Positions 31,171 to 45,500 of a stretch of DNA of 64,000 nt are shown piece by piece. The notes beneath the pieces are model-generated. The model was not told the DNA's origin and did no database searches. It saw nothing but the letters and a program-made list of their open reading frames with translations. The position numbers and the translations under genes are program-made. How positions within the stretch are numbered: position 1 is the stretch's first letter; each line of letters begins with the position of its first letter. Source of the stretch: Allium sativum. Lineage: Eukaryota; Streptophyta; Magnoliopsida; Asparagales; Amaryllidaceae. Location: contig CM060909.1 in NCBI GenBank assembly GCA_030737875.1, positions 28,169,659 to 28,233,658 on the forward strand. Direction: 5' to 3'.

Positions 31171-32041
31171 TGTTGACATCAAAAGTTGGTCACTAGTGAC
31201 AACCAACCCCCAATCGTGCGTAGAACACACGAATAACAATCATAAAGTACAGAAAAATAAGTAGAAAAGGGGAACACGCACAGACTTTTTATAGTGGTTC
31301 GCAAAATCAGTGCCTATGTCCACTTTATATATATATATATATTGATTGGCTTTTGATTACAAGTACAATCTGCTTGCTTTTTTGAAGAAATTGGGAGAAG
31401 AGAAATAGGAACACAAAATGCTTGTGTTTGAGTGGAATGAGAATTAACTATTTTTGAAGTTAGCCGTGAGTTTCTTTCAGAGAATCCGGAATGCCAGAAC
31501 TTTCTCTCTCCCCCTTTTTTCTCTTTGGGAAAAGAGGTATTTATAGAAGGAGAAGTGTGCTGAGCGAGGTGCTGCGTGGCTTACCTCTTTTGCGAAGCCT
31601 AGACACGTGGAGCTAGATCCATTGGAATAGTTATGGCGGTGGGACCCTGTCTACTGCTGAGTAATAGTTATCTCGAAAATTGTGGCTTATGTGGCACTCG
31701 AGCTGTTGTATATCAAAAGTAGAGCTTTGGCTTGGAGTGTTTGACAGCCTCTAATGCCTTGAGAACCGGGCTAAGACTCATCTGGATATTTCCACATAGA
31801 TCAAGGGATATCTGATCGATCCAAACTTTAAGGGAATGATTGACTCGATCGACCAGGAAGAACGATTACGTCGGAATATGAAATGTCGCTGCTTGAAAAA
31901 GATTGTCTCGAGCCAAATCTCGCTTGGGATTTCGGAAGTAGAGGCCATACGCTGGGATCGATTGTGCTGATTCGTGAGCCTTTTAACATTGGGCTTCAAT
32001 CCATTGTACCATGACAGCTTTTGCCAAAAATTTGGTCAACA
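31171..32041 (-). repeat. E2 3' LTR
   Basis: Partner of 48745-49611. It includes a minus-strand TATA box (CTATAAATAC, 31546-31537). Confidence 0.9.
31537..31546 (-). promoter_or_regulatory. TATA box of E2 3' LTR (minus)
   Basis: CTATAAATAC on the minus strand is also present at 49115-49106 in the other LTR. Confidence 0.55.
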
Positions 32042-32254
32042 CTTTCCCCCTTAGAATACACCTTTCTTAGTAAAGAAGGTGTGTTCTGAGTATTATATCA
32101 GAGCTTAATGCGCGGATAGTTATGGCTGCGCCAAACTATATTAGGGCCAGAAATCCGATGATCTTGATAGTTGTACTAAGGCTGAGAATACCACAAAAGT
32201 AGTCTTTGTAGCTATATCTAATGCCTGCAAGGATGGTGAGGGCCGTTCTCGGTT

Positions 32255-32469
32255 TAATGATGATTGTGAACTTAGTGGGGCGAGTATTAACCATACATGG
32301 CTTAAGGAGTTGGCGAGTGGTAACCACACTTGTCTTAAATAGGTGGCGAATATCATCTATACTCGGCTTATGCAGTTGGCGTGCATTATCCATACTCAGC
32401 TTATGTGGTTGGCGAGCATTATCCATACTCGGCTTATGGATGCAGTGAGTATTATATATACTCGGCTTT
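32255..32469 (-). repeat. 33-34 bp minisatellite in E2, left part
   Basis: About six degenerate units of 33-34 bp whose core is GGCGAGCATTATCCATACTC followed by GGCTTATG. Open frames on both strands here are repeat translations (NARQLHKPSMD on minus). E3 is inserted at its right end. Confidence 0.8.
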
Positions 32470-35400
32470 TGTGATGACTTGAATTTCCGGTACCCTTTGC
32501 ACTGACCAAACACACCGGTCTAACCCAAAAGTACTGGAAACCCAGATGCCAATAGAAAGAAATTAGAGGATGAGATAAGAAATAAATAAATATTAGAATA
32601 GAAGAAGTATCAATATAATGCAGAGTCTCACATCGTAGCGGAACAAAAATATAATATAGGAATAACTTTTATTGAGAGCTTGTGAGATACTTACAATCAT
32701 CAGAGTACATCAATTCATCTGGACAGTTATAATAACCTGTCCTCATACACAACACACAGTGGAATAATAACTGTATATCATCATACGTCTGAACTCTTCC
32801 AGTTTGTCTCTTTCAGCATCCGATAACCTGAACCTGTATAACCCGGTCTAACCCGAGCATTTCAAATACCAGGTCAGTCTGGTGAACAAGAGTGAGAACA
32901 ACTCGCAAAGTTTAAGGGTAATCATCCAACTTGATTTTAAAGATCAAAATCTTTTCGAAAGAAAAGGATGATCGTAAGACCAAATCCACACATAAATGCG
33001 GACGGTTTTTACCTTACAATAATCCAAAACATTTTTGAAAACAATATATGTTCTGATATTATAATAATGTCTAAATACAAATAAATATCAATATAGCAGA
33101 GCGCTTGCATCTCACGCTCCACATATATAGTATACAATCAAAACCGCGGGCGCTTATTGGAGATTGGATTCCAACTATGACAAGATATGGAACCACCTAT
33201 CGATAGTTATCTCTAGAGGCGAATACACCGGGTTCAACAAGAACGTCTTGCAACCCGGCCCACACATGACCGACCGCTCATTTCACTTGAGTGTATCGAA
33301 TGCATATCACCAACGGTTGGGATCAGCAACTGTTTCCCCAAAAGGGATAGCATCGATAGATTAAAGAAGCAAAAGGAATTTCTCTAGATAGGTGATTATA
33401 CACCATAATAGGAGCGACCCACATAGCCATGCTGCTTGCCCGATTTTTGTCATTTCCCGATTGTGAGGCTTGAGGTTATAATCTTCTTTTGCAGAACATC
33501 TGGCCACTATTCACTTTGAATGCCACATTATCAGATTCATCAAATCACTAATTGACATCTACAAAAATATACTGGGTGTAAGCTAAGAGAAGGTGTCTTC
33601 TCCGCCACCAGCAGAAATACGTTTGTAAAAATCAATGTACGTGATCCTTTGAAAATATTCTATCAGACATTCATCAATCTAAGTCTTCTAGGAACAGGAT
33701 GAACTGAAGGCACCCTCCTGTCACATCCTAGGAATCACCTTATGGATTGGTAGGGAGTAGTCCTTGCAAATCCGTCGATTTCAACCACGACAGAATCACA
33801 ATATATCTGTGGCCGCTAAACCAGAGATTATAAGGAATCCCACTATTTTATGAAGATCCACGGTCTTCAATTTCTTCGTCTCGATCAGCATTTGATATCT
33901 TCAAATGTTTACGTATTCATCGGTCGGAATGGTTTTCGAATATGAAGTCGATCCCGGTCTTTCCGTACCAACAATCATATTGGCCAGATTTGATAGTCGG
34001 TTATTTAACTATCAAATAAACAAGCATTCAATCATGAAAATAAAAATAAATTTACTGGTTCAGTACTCAGCATCACTTGGCCCATTTTATTTAAAAATAA
34101 ATTAACTAATGGTTAATTTAAAACTTCTAAAAAACATTCCATATTTATAAACATAGTATTAAATTCTCATTTCAATAATTAATCTCCCGAAACCCTTTTT
34201 CTCTAATATTCAGAAAATATTTATAACAATATCCAATTTCTATTTCACTAATATTCAGAACAATTATCACAACATCATTTCGTTATTTATCATCGATTCA
34301 ACTTGTCATTCGTAAACCATCGTTACGACATCTCTTTTGGTTTTGTTATTTGAACACTATAATCGTCACTTACCTTTTTAGAATAAACCCATTCTAAATC
34401 TCATCTTCTTACTTTAAAAATATCATTATATTTTCATAATTCTCTTTTATTTCCTTTTCTATGGAAGTATCATTTATTCTCAAGCCCGTTTTAATTTCCT
34501 TTTTATTTTGGAATCTATTATATATATATATCCAAATTCTTCAAATAACGTTATATTACTATTTCTCAGAATAAATTCCTTTTAACATCTTCACCATTAC
34601 AGCTAGTATCTTCTTATGATAATCCTGAAGTCGTTCAAGTTGGGGTATTTCAAATTACCTCTCAAACCTTGATCAACAACATTCTTATCCTAACTTGTCA
34701 TCAGCCCATTATATTCCAATTCAAATTCATTTAACCATTTTCCACTTTAAAAATCTAGTTCCTATTCCATTTTTTAATAACGTTAATTTAAACTTAACAT
34801 TTTAGCCTCACGCCCCATTTTATAAACATTGTTTACAAACTTAGGTTAATATAAAACCCCTTTTATCTCACTTCTCTTCACTTAAATCCAATATTACGTA
34901 AACATTTATTTAAGCTATTTTATTTGCTTAAATTCTCTTTTATAGCCTCATTTAAAATCTTGGTTTTTTAATATAAAACATGTTCATCAACTCCTTTCGT
35001 CAACTCCTTTCAAAAATCAACTAGATCTAATTTCCCACTTTGATTACTTACATAAATAAACTAAATTTAAGAAGTAATCACATAAATTTTTATTAATTAA
35101 AATAGTAACTTACTTCATCATTTACTACACTAGGGGTAGTTAAATTCTTTATTAACTAAAATAAATAATAATTTCTTTTTAAAATCTTATTAAACTAAAA
35201 CAAATATTTGTTAATCTATTCCATTAGATTTATTTAAACGAATTAATCAGACAACTAGTTTAAATTAAATTAATTGACTTCGTCAACTTAAACCATGATT
35301 ATTTCATTAAATCATTTTTAATTAGCACTTCCTATAAATTAATTAATAATATAATTAATTTAAACAACTTCCTTTAATTGTTTCTTTAATTAATCCAACT

Positions 35401-38400
35401 CTTAACCATTTCATAAATTTCTGGTTGTCTACTTATAAATCTTATTATATAAGAATTAAATTTACAAAATCATTTAACAATTACGTAAATAATAAATAAC
35501 ACATATTAATTTCCCTTATTACTTTATTTAAAATAGATTTCAAAATCTATATTCAGTTATAAAATAAATTATATGACTTCATTACTGTTGGTTCATACGA
35601 CGGTAAATCAACATTTATAAAACAATGTACTTTTAGGCCAGCTGTTACCAATTACTCAACCAATACTGTCTATTGGTTAAAACATAAAAATCGTTGAATT
35701 CAGATTCAACAATCAATGATCAAATCAATCATCCAATCATATCAGTTAAACAGTTCATATAATGATCATATGAAAATAAACAATAAATTTGAGGAACCCA
35801 ATTGGATTCCTCCAACCTGTTTTCGCTGCATTTAAATACGTTATCTCAACGAGATCATTTTATTCCAATAACAGATATAATATTCAGCCATCAGCCAATA
35901 ACTGTAATCCAAACATCCATCAACTAATTCACAACCATAGCATACAAATATTTAAACCCAACTTATATAAGATATAAGTAGGATGAAACTAAGTGAATTG
36001 AACTCACCTTGATTTTCTATTCGTTGTTAGAATGGTTCGCTGCACAAGCTTCCAGCTGCGTCCATCCGTTTAAATTCCATAATATTACATCCATCGACAC
36101 AGTTCCATGCTTCTTGTTTGATCCGATTTCTTGTTTACTATATGACCGAGCTATAATTTAATACGTGTTGTTTACTTATAATTTAATATTATAAAACTTA
36201 AATAACTTTTTATTTAATATGATCACTAATTAATGTTTAATATCCTTTGGTTAGGCAAACTATCTGGTTACGTTATATAATCTTATACGTGTAAATTATG
36301 TTAGGCAAGTTTGGCACAATTTGAATTTCAGGCTCATGCTCATAAATATACTAGACGCGTTAATAACTTGTTTAAGCATATATATAATGTACCCAGGCAT
36401 GTTTAAATAATGGTTAGGCCCCTTTTAAGCATAATTAGGCGTATAACAGGCCACATACCCTTTTAGTTAGTCACACACTAATGTATTTAGCCATATATAA
36501 TTACTGGGTTTGGCATGTTTCAAATTCGAGGATGCATTGTTAAAGTTTGTTATTTGATTTGGGCAAGTTCTAAAATATAAGTAACTGTTTAGTTAGCCAT
36601 TTTAAAGCATGATCAGGAACATTAGAAAACATACCCACTGTAGATCTTCAACATAAACTCTTCCCCATATTATTCTTCCCAACGCAACAACAATTTCTCT
36701 TTTTTTTCTTCTGTAATCCGCCCTCCTTCCTGGCTCCTGCAACCGCTTCCCATCACTGCTCCCATCGTGACCCAAGCCATCGCCTGCACCTCTTTTGGCT
36801 GACGCCAACGCCACCTGACACCCAAAACAGTGCTACTCTACTATCCTCACACTCCATTGTGCCAAACGCGACTCCATCCATGTTTTTTTCCTCCCAGTGC
36901 ATTGTATGCAGCACATTTCAAACTTACTGCTCGAAAAACAATACACCCACTTTTATCTTTGCCGAACCCAAACGCCTCCCCTGCTTTGTTCGAACACAAC
37001 AATCCAATGCCCTATCCACCAACCTGTTATTCCCTCATGTACTGATTGTAAACCGTTTTAAAACTTCGCCTCCTCACCATGCAATGTTAAAACACACTGC
37101 CTCCTCACCTATACTGGTGCTTTATATTAAAATAGATAGACCATTCTCCCTTCACACCAGCTAAGTACCCCTGCATAGCAAATGCCTGAACGAACCTCCG
37201 TTTCCCACGCTGTTTTGCTTCACCGTGCCATGGCTTGTCCCCTCCTGCTCTAGTATTACAGTTTTTTCTACTTGCCTTCGAACAGACCCCAACTTCATGA
37301 ACATTCCACCACATACGATAGTTTATACTTGCGCAAGTTTTATTTTTCTTGTAATGGCGACTTGCATGTTAGAAAAAGAAAGGTCTGGGTTTATTTTTAT
37401 TTTTCCCTAAAAGGGATTCGGTTTTGTTTGCTTCGGTAGAGATAAGGAAGACTCAAGTTTTGGTTTCATAAAAAGGGAGTTTGCTTTCGCTATATTGTTG
37501 GGAATTCTCGTATTTTGTTGGCTTGCTGAAGGAAAGAGCTTCGCGCATGCTATTTATAGACAAGAAGAAAAAGGATAGGAACACAGTCTTTTCATGGTGT
37601 AGGCATAGCCGGAAAACTTAGTATAGCTGTGATGTGTTATCGATATCAAGCATAGGCTGTACGTGTTTAGAAATGTCACGGCAGATCCTAGGCTTAGCTG
37701 AAGAGAAGCATGTGTAAAAATATAGTCCGCATCCCTATAATTTAGGTCTGTTAGACTTTCGAGTAGGCTGTTGCAAAGAACTAGGGGATAGGAAAAATGC
37801 TTAGGAGCGAAGAATACTGAAATAAGTAGGGTTACAATGTTTTAAACATGATGAGACTGAACGTTTGCTTGTGTACGAATAGAACTGATAGGCAAAGAAT
37901 AGTTTTATCATAGGCGTGCATTAGCCAGAATTTTAATGTACGTTTTACTTGGGTATGAAGTACAAATATTTTATTTATTTATTTTTAGTTACCTATATCT
38001 TAAGTAATACACTTATTTTATTCGCACACATGGTTAATAAATCTAACATTATTTACGCTATTGTTAAATATACGCACCGCCAAATGCAATTTTTAAACTC
38101 AATGAAAATAAATACGTCGCTATGTCTTGACGTTGCGGTCCTAGCGAAATTAATTTCATCGAAAACGGACTCTGTTTGCACAACGACGCTATTTTAATTT
38201 ATCGGTTCACCCTTAAATTTCATGCATCGGTAAAATAACCCTAATTTGCTCCAAACTGAAATGTAGCAATAACTATCTACACGTATTCCGATAAAACTTA
38301 TTTCATCGAAAATGGAGATTGTCTGAAAAGAAAACACTGTAAGGCCTATATAATATATCGAACAATTTCCCGTATGCGAAGCACGAGCCTCATCATAAAG

Positions 38401-38685
38401 TAAGTAATGCATTGATTTGAACGTTCTATTTCGTATGATTATTTAATTTCATTGTCAATTGTCGTTGAGCAGTTTATACTCGTACTGATATACATGAATT
38501 TCAAATCGTAAATTATGAAATACTGCGACATTTACGCGTTCAAAATATAATTATATAAATTATATGTTTATACATCGTTTAAAAAACAAATTATGTATTA
38601 TATAAATCTGTTTAAAATTCCAATTCGATATTTGAAATAATAAAATATATTAAATATCTAACTACCAACAATACGAAACGTTACA
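32470..38685 (-). repeat. E3 3' LTR (6.2 kb)
   Basis: Pairs collinearly with 39560-46030 apart from the SINE. Small frames at 36602-37410 and 37949-38412 recur at the matching positions of the other LTR (43945-44825, 45303-45757), so they are LTR sequence, not genes. A minus TATA box lies at 37559-37551. Confidence 0.9.
37551..37559 (-). promoter_or_regulatory. TATA box of E3 3' LTR (minus)
   Basis: Minus-strand CTATAAATAGC; the partner in the 5' LTR is at 44914-44904. Confidence 0.55.
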
Positions 38686-39559
38686 TTCCTTCCCCCTTAA
38701 AAGAATTTCGTCCCCGAAATTACTTAAGCAAGAAAATGTTTCAATCCCAAATGTTTTCAAAATAATTATTATAAAATTATCATCAAAAATTTATAAGTTA
38801 TATATATATATATATATATTTACAGCCAAATTCAGTAGCATCTCTACTACACTGTTCGATCGATGCAACTACAAACGCCACTCCGGGCCTCACATTTATC
38901 AAAAAATAACCAAAATCAACTACTTCCTAACTCAGGGGTATAAAATCAATCATAAACCCATAATCATATTAAGGTTTACCTATTTGTCGGGCATTCAAAT
39001 TCCAATTCCAAAGCATAGCGATTGACAACTCTCTTCCATTTTTAACCTGCACTTAACTCGATATACCATGCTGATAACTGTTACAGGGTTAAATCCTTCT
39101 AGTTTCATTTCATATTTGATTTTATTCAAACTTATTATATTAGAGTTCATTTCTTATTTTTCAATTTATTTAACTACTATTTAATTTCCAAACCCCAAAT
39201 TTTAATTCTAATATCCACTCTTAACACCACTTAACCAAGTTAAGCTCCGATTCGAAATTAAATATCAATCAAACAACTCAAAATCTCAATCATTTAATAA
39301 AGTTATTGCTTTTACATATAAAAATATAGTTTGGGGAAAATTATTTCATTCACCCTCTTTATAAAACAATATCGCGTCACTTGCCATTTCAAAATTGAAC
39401 CGATCAAATAACACAATATAAAACATTTTTATATAAAATTTACAAATACGCTCTCATATATATACACTCTAACCCAATCTAGGGTGTTACTAACCCCATC
39501 TCTATCTAGATACACCATAGAGCCAAGGTTATTGCTAAACCAATAGCTCTGATACAAAA
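38686..39559 (-). other. E3 internal region, 0.87 kb
   Basis: Minus order is PBS, about 800 bp of AT-rich sequence, a stretch ending ATTTCGGGGACGAAATTC, then the PPT. No gag or pol was recognised. Confidence 0.85.
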
Positions 39560-42500
39560 TGTGACGACCCGAATTTCCGGTACCCATTGAGCTGACCAAA
39601 CACACCAGTCCAACACAAAAGTACTGGAAATCCAAATGCCAATAGAAAGAAATTAGAGGATGAGATAAGAAAGAAAGAAATATTAGAATAGAAGAAGAAG
39701 TATCAACATACCACAGAGTCTCACATCGCAGCTGAACAAAAATATAATGTATTAATAACTTTTATCGAGAGCTTGTGAAATACTTACAATCGTCAGAGTA
39801 CATCAATTCATCTGGATAGTTATAATAACATGTCCTCATACACAACACACAGTGGAATAATAACTGTATAATATCATACGTTTGAACTCTTCCAACTCGT
39901 CTCTTTCAACATTCGATAACCTGAACCTGTACAACCTGGTCTAACCCGAGCATTTCAAATGTCGGGTCAGTCTGGTGAACTAGAGTGAGAACAACTCGCA
40001 AAGTTTAAGGGGAATCACCTAACTTGATTTTAAAGATCAAAATCTTTTCGAACGAAAAGGATAATCGTAGGACCAGATCCACACATAAATACGAATGGTT
40101 TTTACCTTACGATAACCCAAAACATTTTTGAAAACAATATATATTCTGATATTATAATAGTGTCTAAATACAAATAAATATCAATATAGAAGAGCGCTTG
40201 CATCTCACGCTCCATATATATAGTAAACAATCAAACCGCGGGCGCTTATTGGAGATTGGATTCCGACTATGACAAGGTATGAAACCACCTGCCGATAGTG
40301 TATCTCTATAGGCGAATACACTGGGTTTAACAAGAATGTCTTGCAACCCGGTCCACACATGACCGACCACTCATTTTGCTTGAGTGTATCGAATGTATAT
40401 CACCAACGATTAGGATCAGAATCCGTTTCCCGAAAGGGACAACATTGATAGATTAAAGGTGAAAAAGTAATTTCTCTAGATAGGTGATTATACACCCTAA
40501 TGGGAGCGACCCACATAGCCATGCTGCCTGCCCGATTTTTGTCATTTCCCGGTTGCGAGGCTTGAGGTTATAATCTTCTTTTCAAGAACATCTGGCCACC
40601 ATTCGCTTTGAATGCCACATTATCAGATTCATCAAATCACTAATTGACGTCTACAAAAATATACTGGGTGTAAGCTAAGAGAAGGTGTCTTCTCCGCCAC
40701 CAACAGAAATACGTTTGTAAAAATCAATGTACGTGATCCTTTGAAAATACTCTGTCAGACATTCGTCCATACAAGTCATCCAGGAACAGGATGAATCGGA
40801 AGCACCCTCTTATCACATCCTAGGAATCACCCTATGGATTAGTAGCGAGTAGTTCTTGCAAATCCGTTGATTTCAACCATGATAGAATCACAGTATATCT
40901 GTGGCCGCTAAACCAGAGATTATAAGTAATCCCATCGTTTTATGAAGATCTATGGTCTTCAATTTCTTCGTCTCGATTAGCATTTGATATCTTCAACTGT
41001 TTACGTATTCATTGGTCGGAATGGGTTTTGAACATGAATTTGATCCCGGTCTTTCCGTACTAACAATCGTATTGGCCAGTTTTGATAGTTGGTTATTTTT
41101 TTGATTTACGTTTGGAACCTAAGACTTCACTCAAGCCATTGCTTGTCGGTCTTAGTAAACCCCACAGGTAGTGATATACCCCGATATTTCAACGCCTTCA
41201 CACTACCTAGGTAGTCACCCCTAGAAATCGGCAGAGGTGGCCCTCGAACCTGAGACCTATGTCTCATCCCAATTCGCCCACCTCTAACCAACTGAGCTAG
41301 GAGTGTCGGGATTGATAGTTGGTTATTTAACTATCAAATAAACAGGGATTCAATCATGAAAATAAAAACAGATTTACTGGTTCAGTACTCAGCATCACTT
41401 GGCCCATTTTATTTAAAAATAAATTAACTAATGGTTAATTTAAAACTTCTAAAAGACATCCCATATTTATAAACATAGTATTAAATTCTCATTTCAATAT
41501 ATTAATCTCCCAAAAACCTTGTTCTCTATTATTTAGAAAATATATAATAACAATATCCAATTTCTATTTCACTATTATTCAGAATAATTATTACAACATC
41601 AGTTCATTATTTATCATCGATTCAACTTGTCATTCGTAAACCATCGTTACGACATCTCTTTTGGTTTCGTTATTTGAACACTATAATCGTCACTTACCTT
41701 TTTAGAATAAACCCATTCTAAATCTCATCTTCTTACTTTGAAAATATCGTTATATTTTCACAATTCTCTTTTATTTCCTTTTCTATGGAAATATCATTTC
41801 ATATTCTCAACCGCGTTATAGTTTCCTTTTTATTTTGGAATCCATTGTATATATATATTTCCAAATTCTTCAAATAACGTTACATTACTATTTCTCCGAA
41901 TAAATTCCTTTTAACATCTTTACCTTTACAACTAGTATCTTCTTACGATAATCCTGAAGTCGTTCTAGTTGGGGTATTTCAAATTACCTCTCAAACCTTG
42001 ATCAACAACATTCTTATCCTAACTTGTCATCAACCCATTATATTCCAATTCAAATTCATTCAACCATTTTCCACTTTAAAAATCTTGTTCCCAGTCCATT
42101 TTTAAATAACGTTAATTTAAACTTAACATTTTAGCCTCACGCCGTATTTTTAAACATTTTTTACAAACTCAAGTAAATATAAAACCCCTTTTATCTCACT
42201 TCTCTTCACTTAATTCCAATATTATGTAAACATTTATTTAAGCTATTTTATTTGCTTAAATTCTCTTTTATAGCCTCATTTAAAATCTTGGTTTTTAAAT
42301 ATAAAACATGTTCATCAACTCCTTTCGTCAACTCCTTTCAAAAATCAACTAGATCTAATTTCCCACTTTGATTACTTACATAAATAAACAAACTTAAGAA
42401 GTAATCGCATAAATTTTTATTAATTAAAATAGTAATTTATTTCATCTTTACTACCCTAGGGGTAGTTAAATTCTTTATTAACTAAAATAAATAATAATTT

Positions 42501-45500
42501 CTTTTTAAAATCATATTAAATTAAAACAAATATTTGTTAATCTATTCCGTTAAATTTATTTAAACAAATTAATCAGATAACTAATTTAAATTAAATTAAT
42601 TGACTTCGTCAACTTAAACCTTGATTATTTCATTAAATCAATTCTTATTAGCACTTCCTTTAAATTAATTAATAATATAATTAATTTAAACAATTCCTTT
42701 TAATTGTATCTTTAATTAATCCAACCATTTCATAAATTTTTGGTTGGCTACTTATAAATCTTATTATATAAGAATTAAATTTACAAAATCATCTAATAAT
42801 TTTACAAAATCATTTAATAATTACTTGAATACTTAAAAAATAAAGAATACATATTAATTTCCTTTATTACTTTTATTTAAAATAAATTTCAAAATCTATG
42901 TTCAGTTATAAAATGAATTATATAACTTCATTACCATTGGTTCATACAACTGTAAATCAACATTTATAAAATGATATACTTTTGGGCCAACTGTTACCAA
43001 TTACTCAACCAATACTGTCTATTGGTTAAAACAGAAATGTTGAATTCAGATTCAACAATCAATGATCAAATCAATCATCCAATCATATCAGTTAAACAGT
43101 TCATATAATGATCATATGAAAATAAACAATAAATTTGAGGAACCCAGTTGGATTCCTCCAACCTGTTTTCCCTGCATCCAAATACGTTATCTCACCAACA
43201 TCATTTTATTTCAATAACATATATAATATTCAACAATCAACCAATAATTGCAATCCAAACATTGATCAACCAATCCACAACCTTAGGACACAAATATTTA
43301 AACCCAACTTATAAAAGATATAAGTGAGATGAAACTGAGTGAGTTGAACTCACCTTGATTTTCTATTCGTTGTCAGAATGGTTCGTTGCACAAGCTTCCA
43401 GCTGCGTTCGTCCGTTTCAATTCCATAATATTACATCCACCGACACAGTTCCACACTTCTTGTTTGATCCATTTTTTTTACTGTATTACCAAGCAATAAT
43501 TTAATACGTGTTGTTTACTTATAATTTAATATTATAAAACTTAAATAACTTTTTATTTAATATGATCACTAATTAATATTTAATATCCTTTGTTAGGCGT
43601 GTTTAAACTTTCTGGTTACGTTATATAATCTTATACGTGTAAATTATGTTAGGCAAGTTTGGCACAATTTGAATTTAGGCTCATTAAAAATACCCATGCT
43701 CATAAATATATTAGACGCGTTAATAACTTGTTCAAGCATACATATACTATACCCAGGCATGTTTAAATAATGGTTAGGCCCCTTTTAAGCATAATTAGGC
43801 ATATAGCAGGCCACGTACCCTTTTAGTTAGTCACACACTAATGAATTAAGCCATACATAATTACTGGGTTTGGCATTGTTTGAATTCCAGGCTGCATTGT
43901 TAAAGTTTGTTATTTGATTTGGGAACGTTCTAAAATATAAATAATTATTTAATTAGCCATTTTAAAGCGTGATTAGGAACATTAGAAAACATACCCACTG
44001 TATATCTTCCACATAAACTCTTCCCCTCCCATACTATTCTTCCCAACGCAACAACGCTTTCTCTTTTTTCTGTAAACCTCTCTCCTTCCCCGCGCCTGCA
44101 ACTGCTTCCCATCACTGCTCCTATCGTGACCCAAACCACCACCTGCACCTCTCGTGGCCGACGCCGACGCTACCTGACACCCAAAACTATGCTACTCCGC
44201 TATCCTCACTCCCTTTGTGCCAAACGCGACTCCATCCATGTTTGCTTTCTCCCAATGCACTGTATGCAGCACATTTCAAACTTACTGCTCGAAAAACAAT
44301 ACACCCAATTTTATCTTTGCCGAACACAAACCCATCCTCTGTTCGAACACTACAATCCAATGCCCTATCCACCAAACTGTTCTTCCCCCACGTACTGATT
44401 GTCAACTGCTTTAACACTTCGCCTCCTCACCATGCAATGTTAAAACACGCTGCCTCCTCACCTATACTGCTGCTTTATATTAAAACAGACAAACCATTCT
44501 CCCTTCACACCGGCTAAGTAACCCTTCACAGCAAATGCCTGAATGAACCTCCGTTTTCCATGCTTTTTTGCTTCACCGCGCCATGGCCTGTCCCCTTTTG
44601 CTATAGTATTACATTTTGTTTTCTTCTTTCTTTCGAACAGACCCCAACTTCATGAACACTCCACCCCATACGATAGTTTATACTTGCGCAAGTTTTATTT
44701 TTCTTGTAACGACGACTTGCGCGTTAGGAAAAAAAGGTCTGGGTTTATTTTTATTTTGCTCTAAAAGGGATTCGGTTTTGTTTGCTTCCGTAGAGATAAG
44801 GAAGTCTCAGGTTTTGGTTTCATAAAAAGGGAGATAGCTTTCGCTATATTATTGGGAATTCTTATGTTGTGTTGGCTTGTTGAAGGACAGGGCTTCGCGT
44901 ATGCTATTTATAGACAAGAAGAAAAGGGATAGGAACATAGTCTTTTCATGGTGTAGGCGTAGCTGGAAAAATTAGTATAGCTGCGATGTGTTATCAATAT
45001 CAAGCATATGCTGTATGCGATTAGAAATGTCATGGCAGATCCTAGGCTCAGCTGAAAAGAAGCATGTGCAAAAATATAGTCCGCATCTCTATAATTTAGG
45101 TCTGTTAGATTTCCAAGTTGGCTGTTGCAAATAACTAAAGGGTAAGCAAAATGCTTAGGAGTAAAGAATACTGAAATAAGTAGGGTTGCAGTGTTTTAAA
45201 TATGATGAGACTGAACGTTGGCTTGTGTACTAATAGAACAGATAGGCAAATAATAGATTTATCATAGGCTTGCATTAGGCAGAATTTTACTGTACGTTTT
45301 ACTTGGGTATGAAGTTTAAATATATTATTTATTTATTTTTGGTTACCTATGTCTTAAGTAATATGCTTATTTTATTTGCACACTCGATAAATAAATCTAC
45401 CGTTATTTACGCCACTGTTAAATATACGCAGCACCAAATGCCATTTTTAAACTCAACGAAAATAACTACACCGCTACGTCTTGACGTTGCGGTCCCAATG

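Noticed and set aside
32221..32448. 75-codon frame with repeated WRALSILGL
   Set aside because: It is a translation of the 33-34 bp minisatellite.
36602..37410. Cluster of open frames, cysteine- and proline-rich
   Set aside because: The cluster is repeated at the same place in the other E3 LTR (43945-44825) with differing stops, so it is LTR sequence.
41240..41312. tRNA gene on the minus strand
   Set aside because: A and B boxes are good but the acceptor stem does not close and the sequence runs into a SINE body with A-rich tail and TSD.
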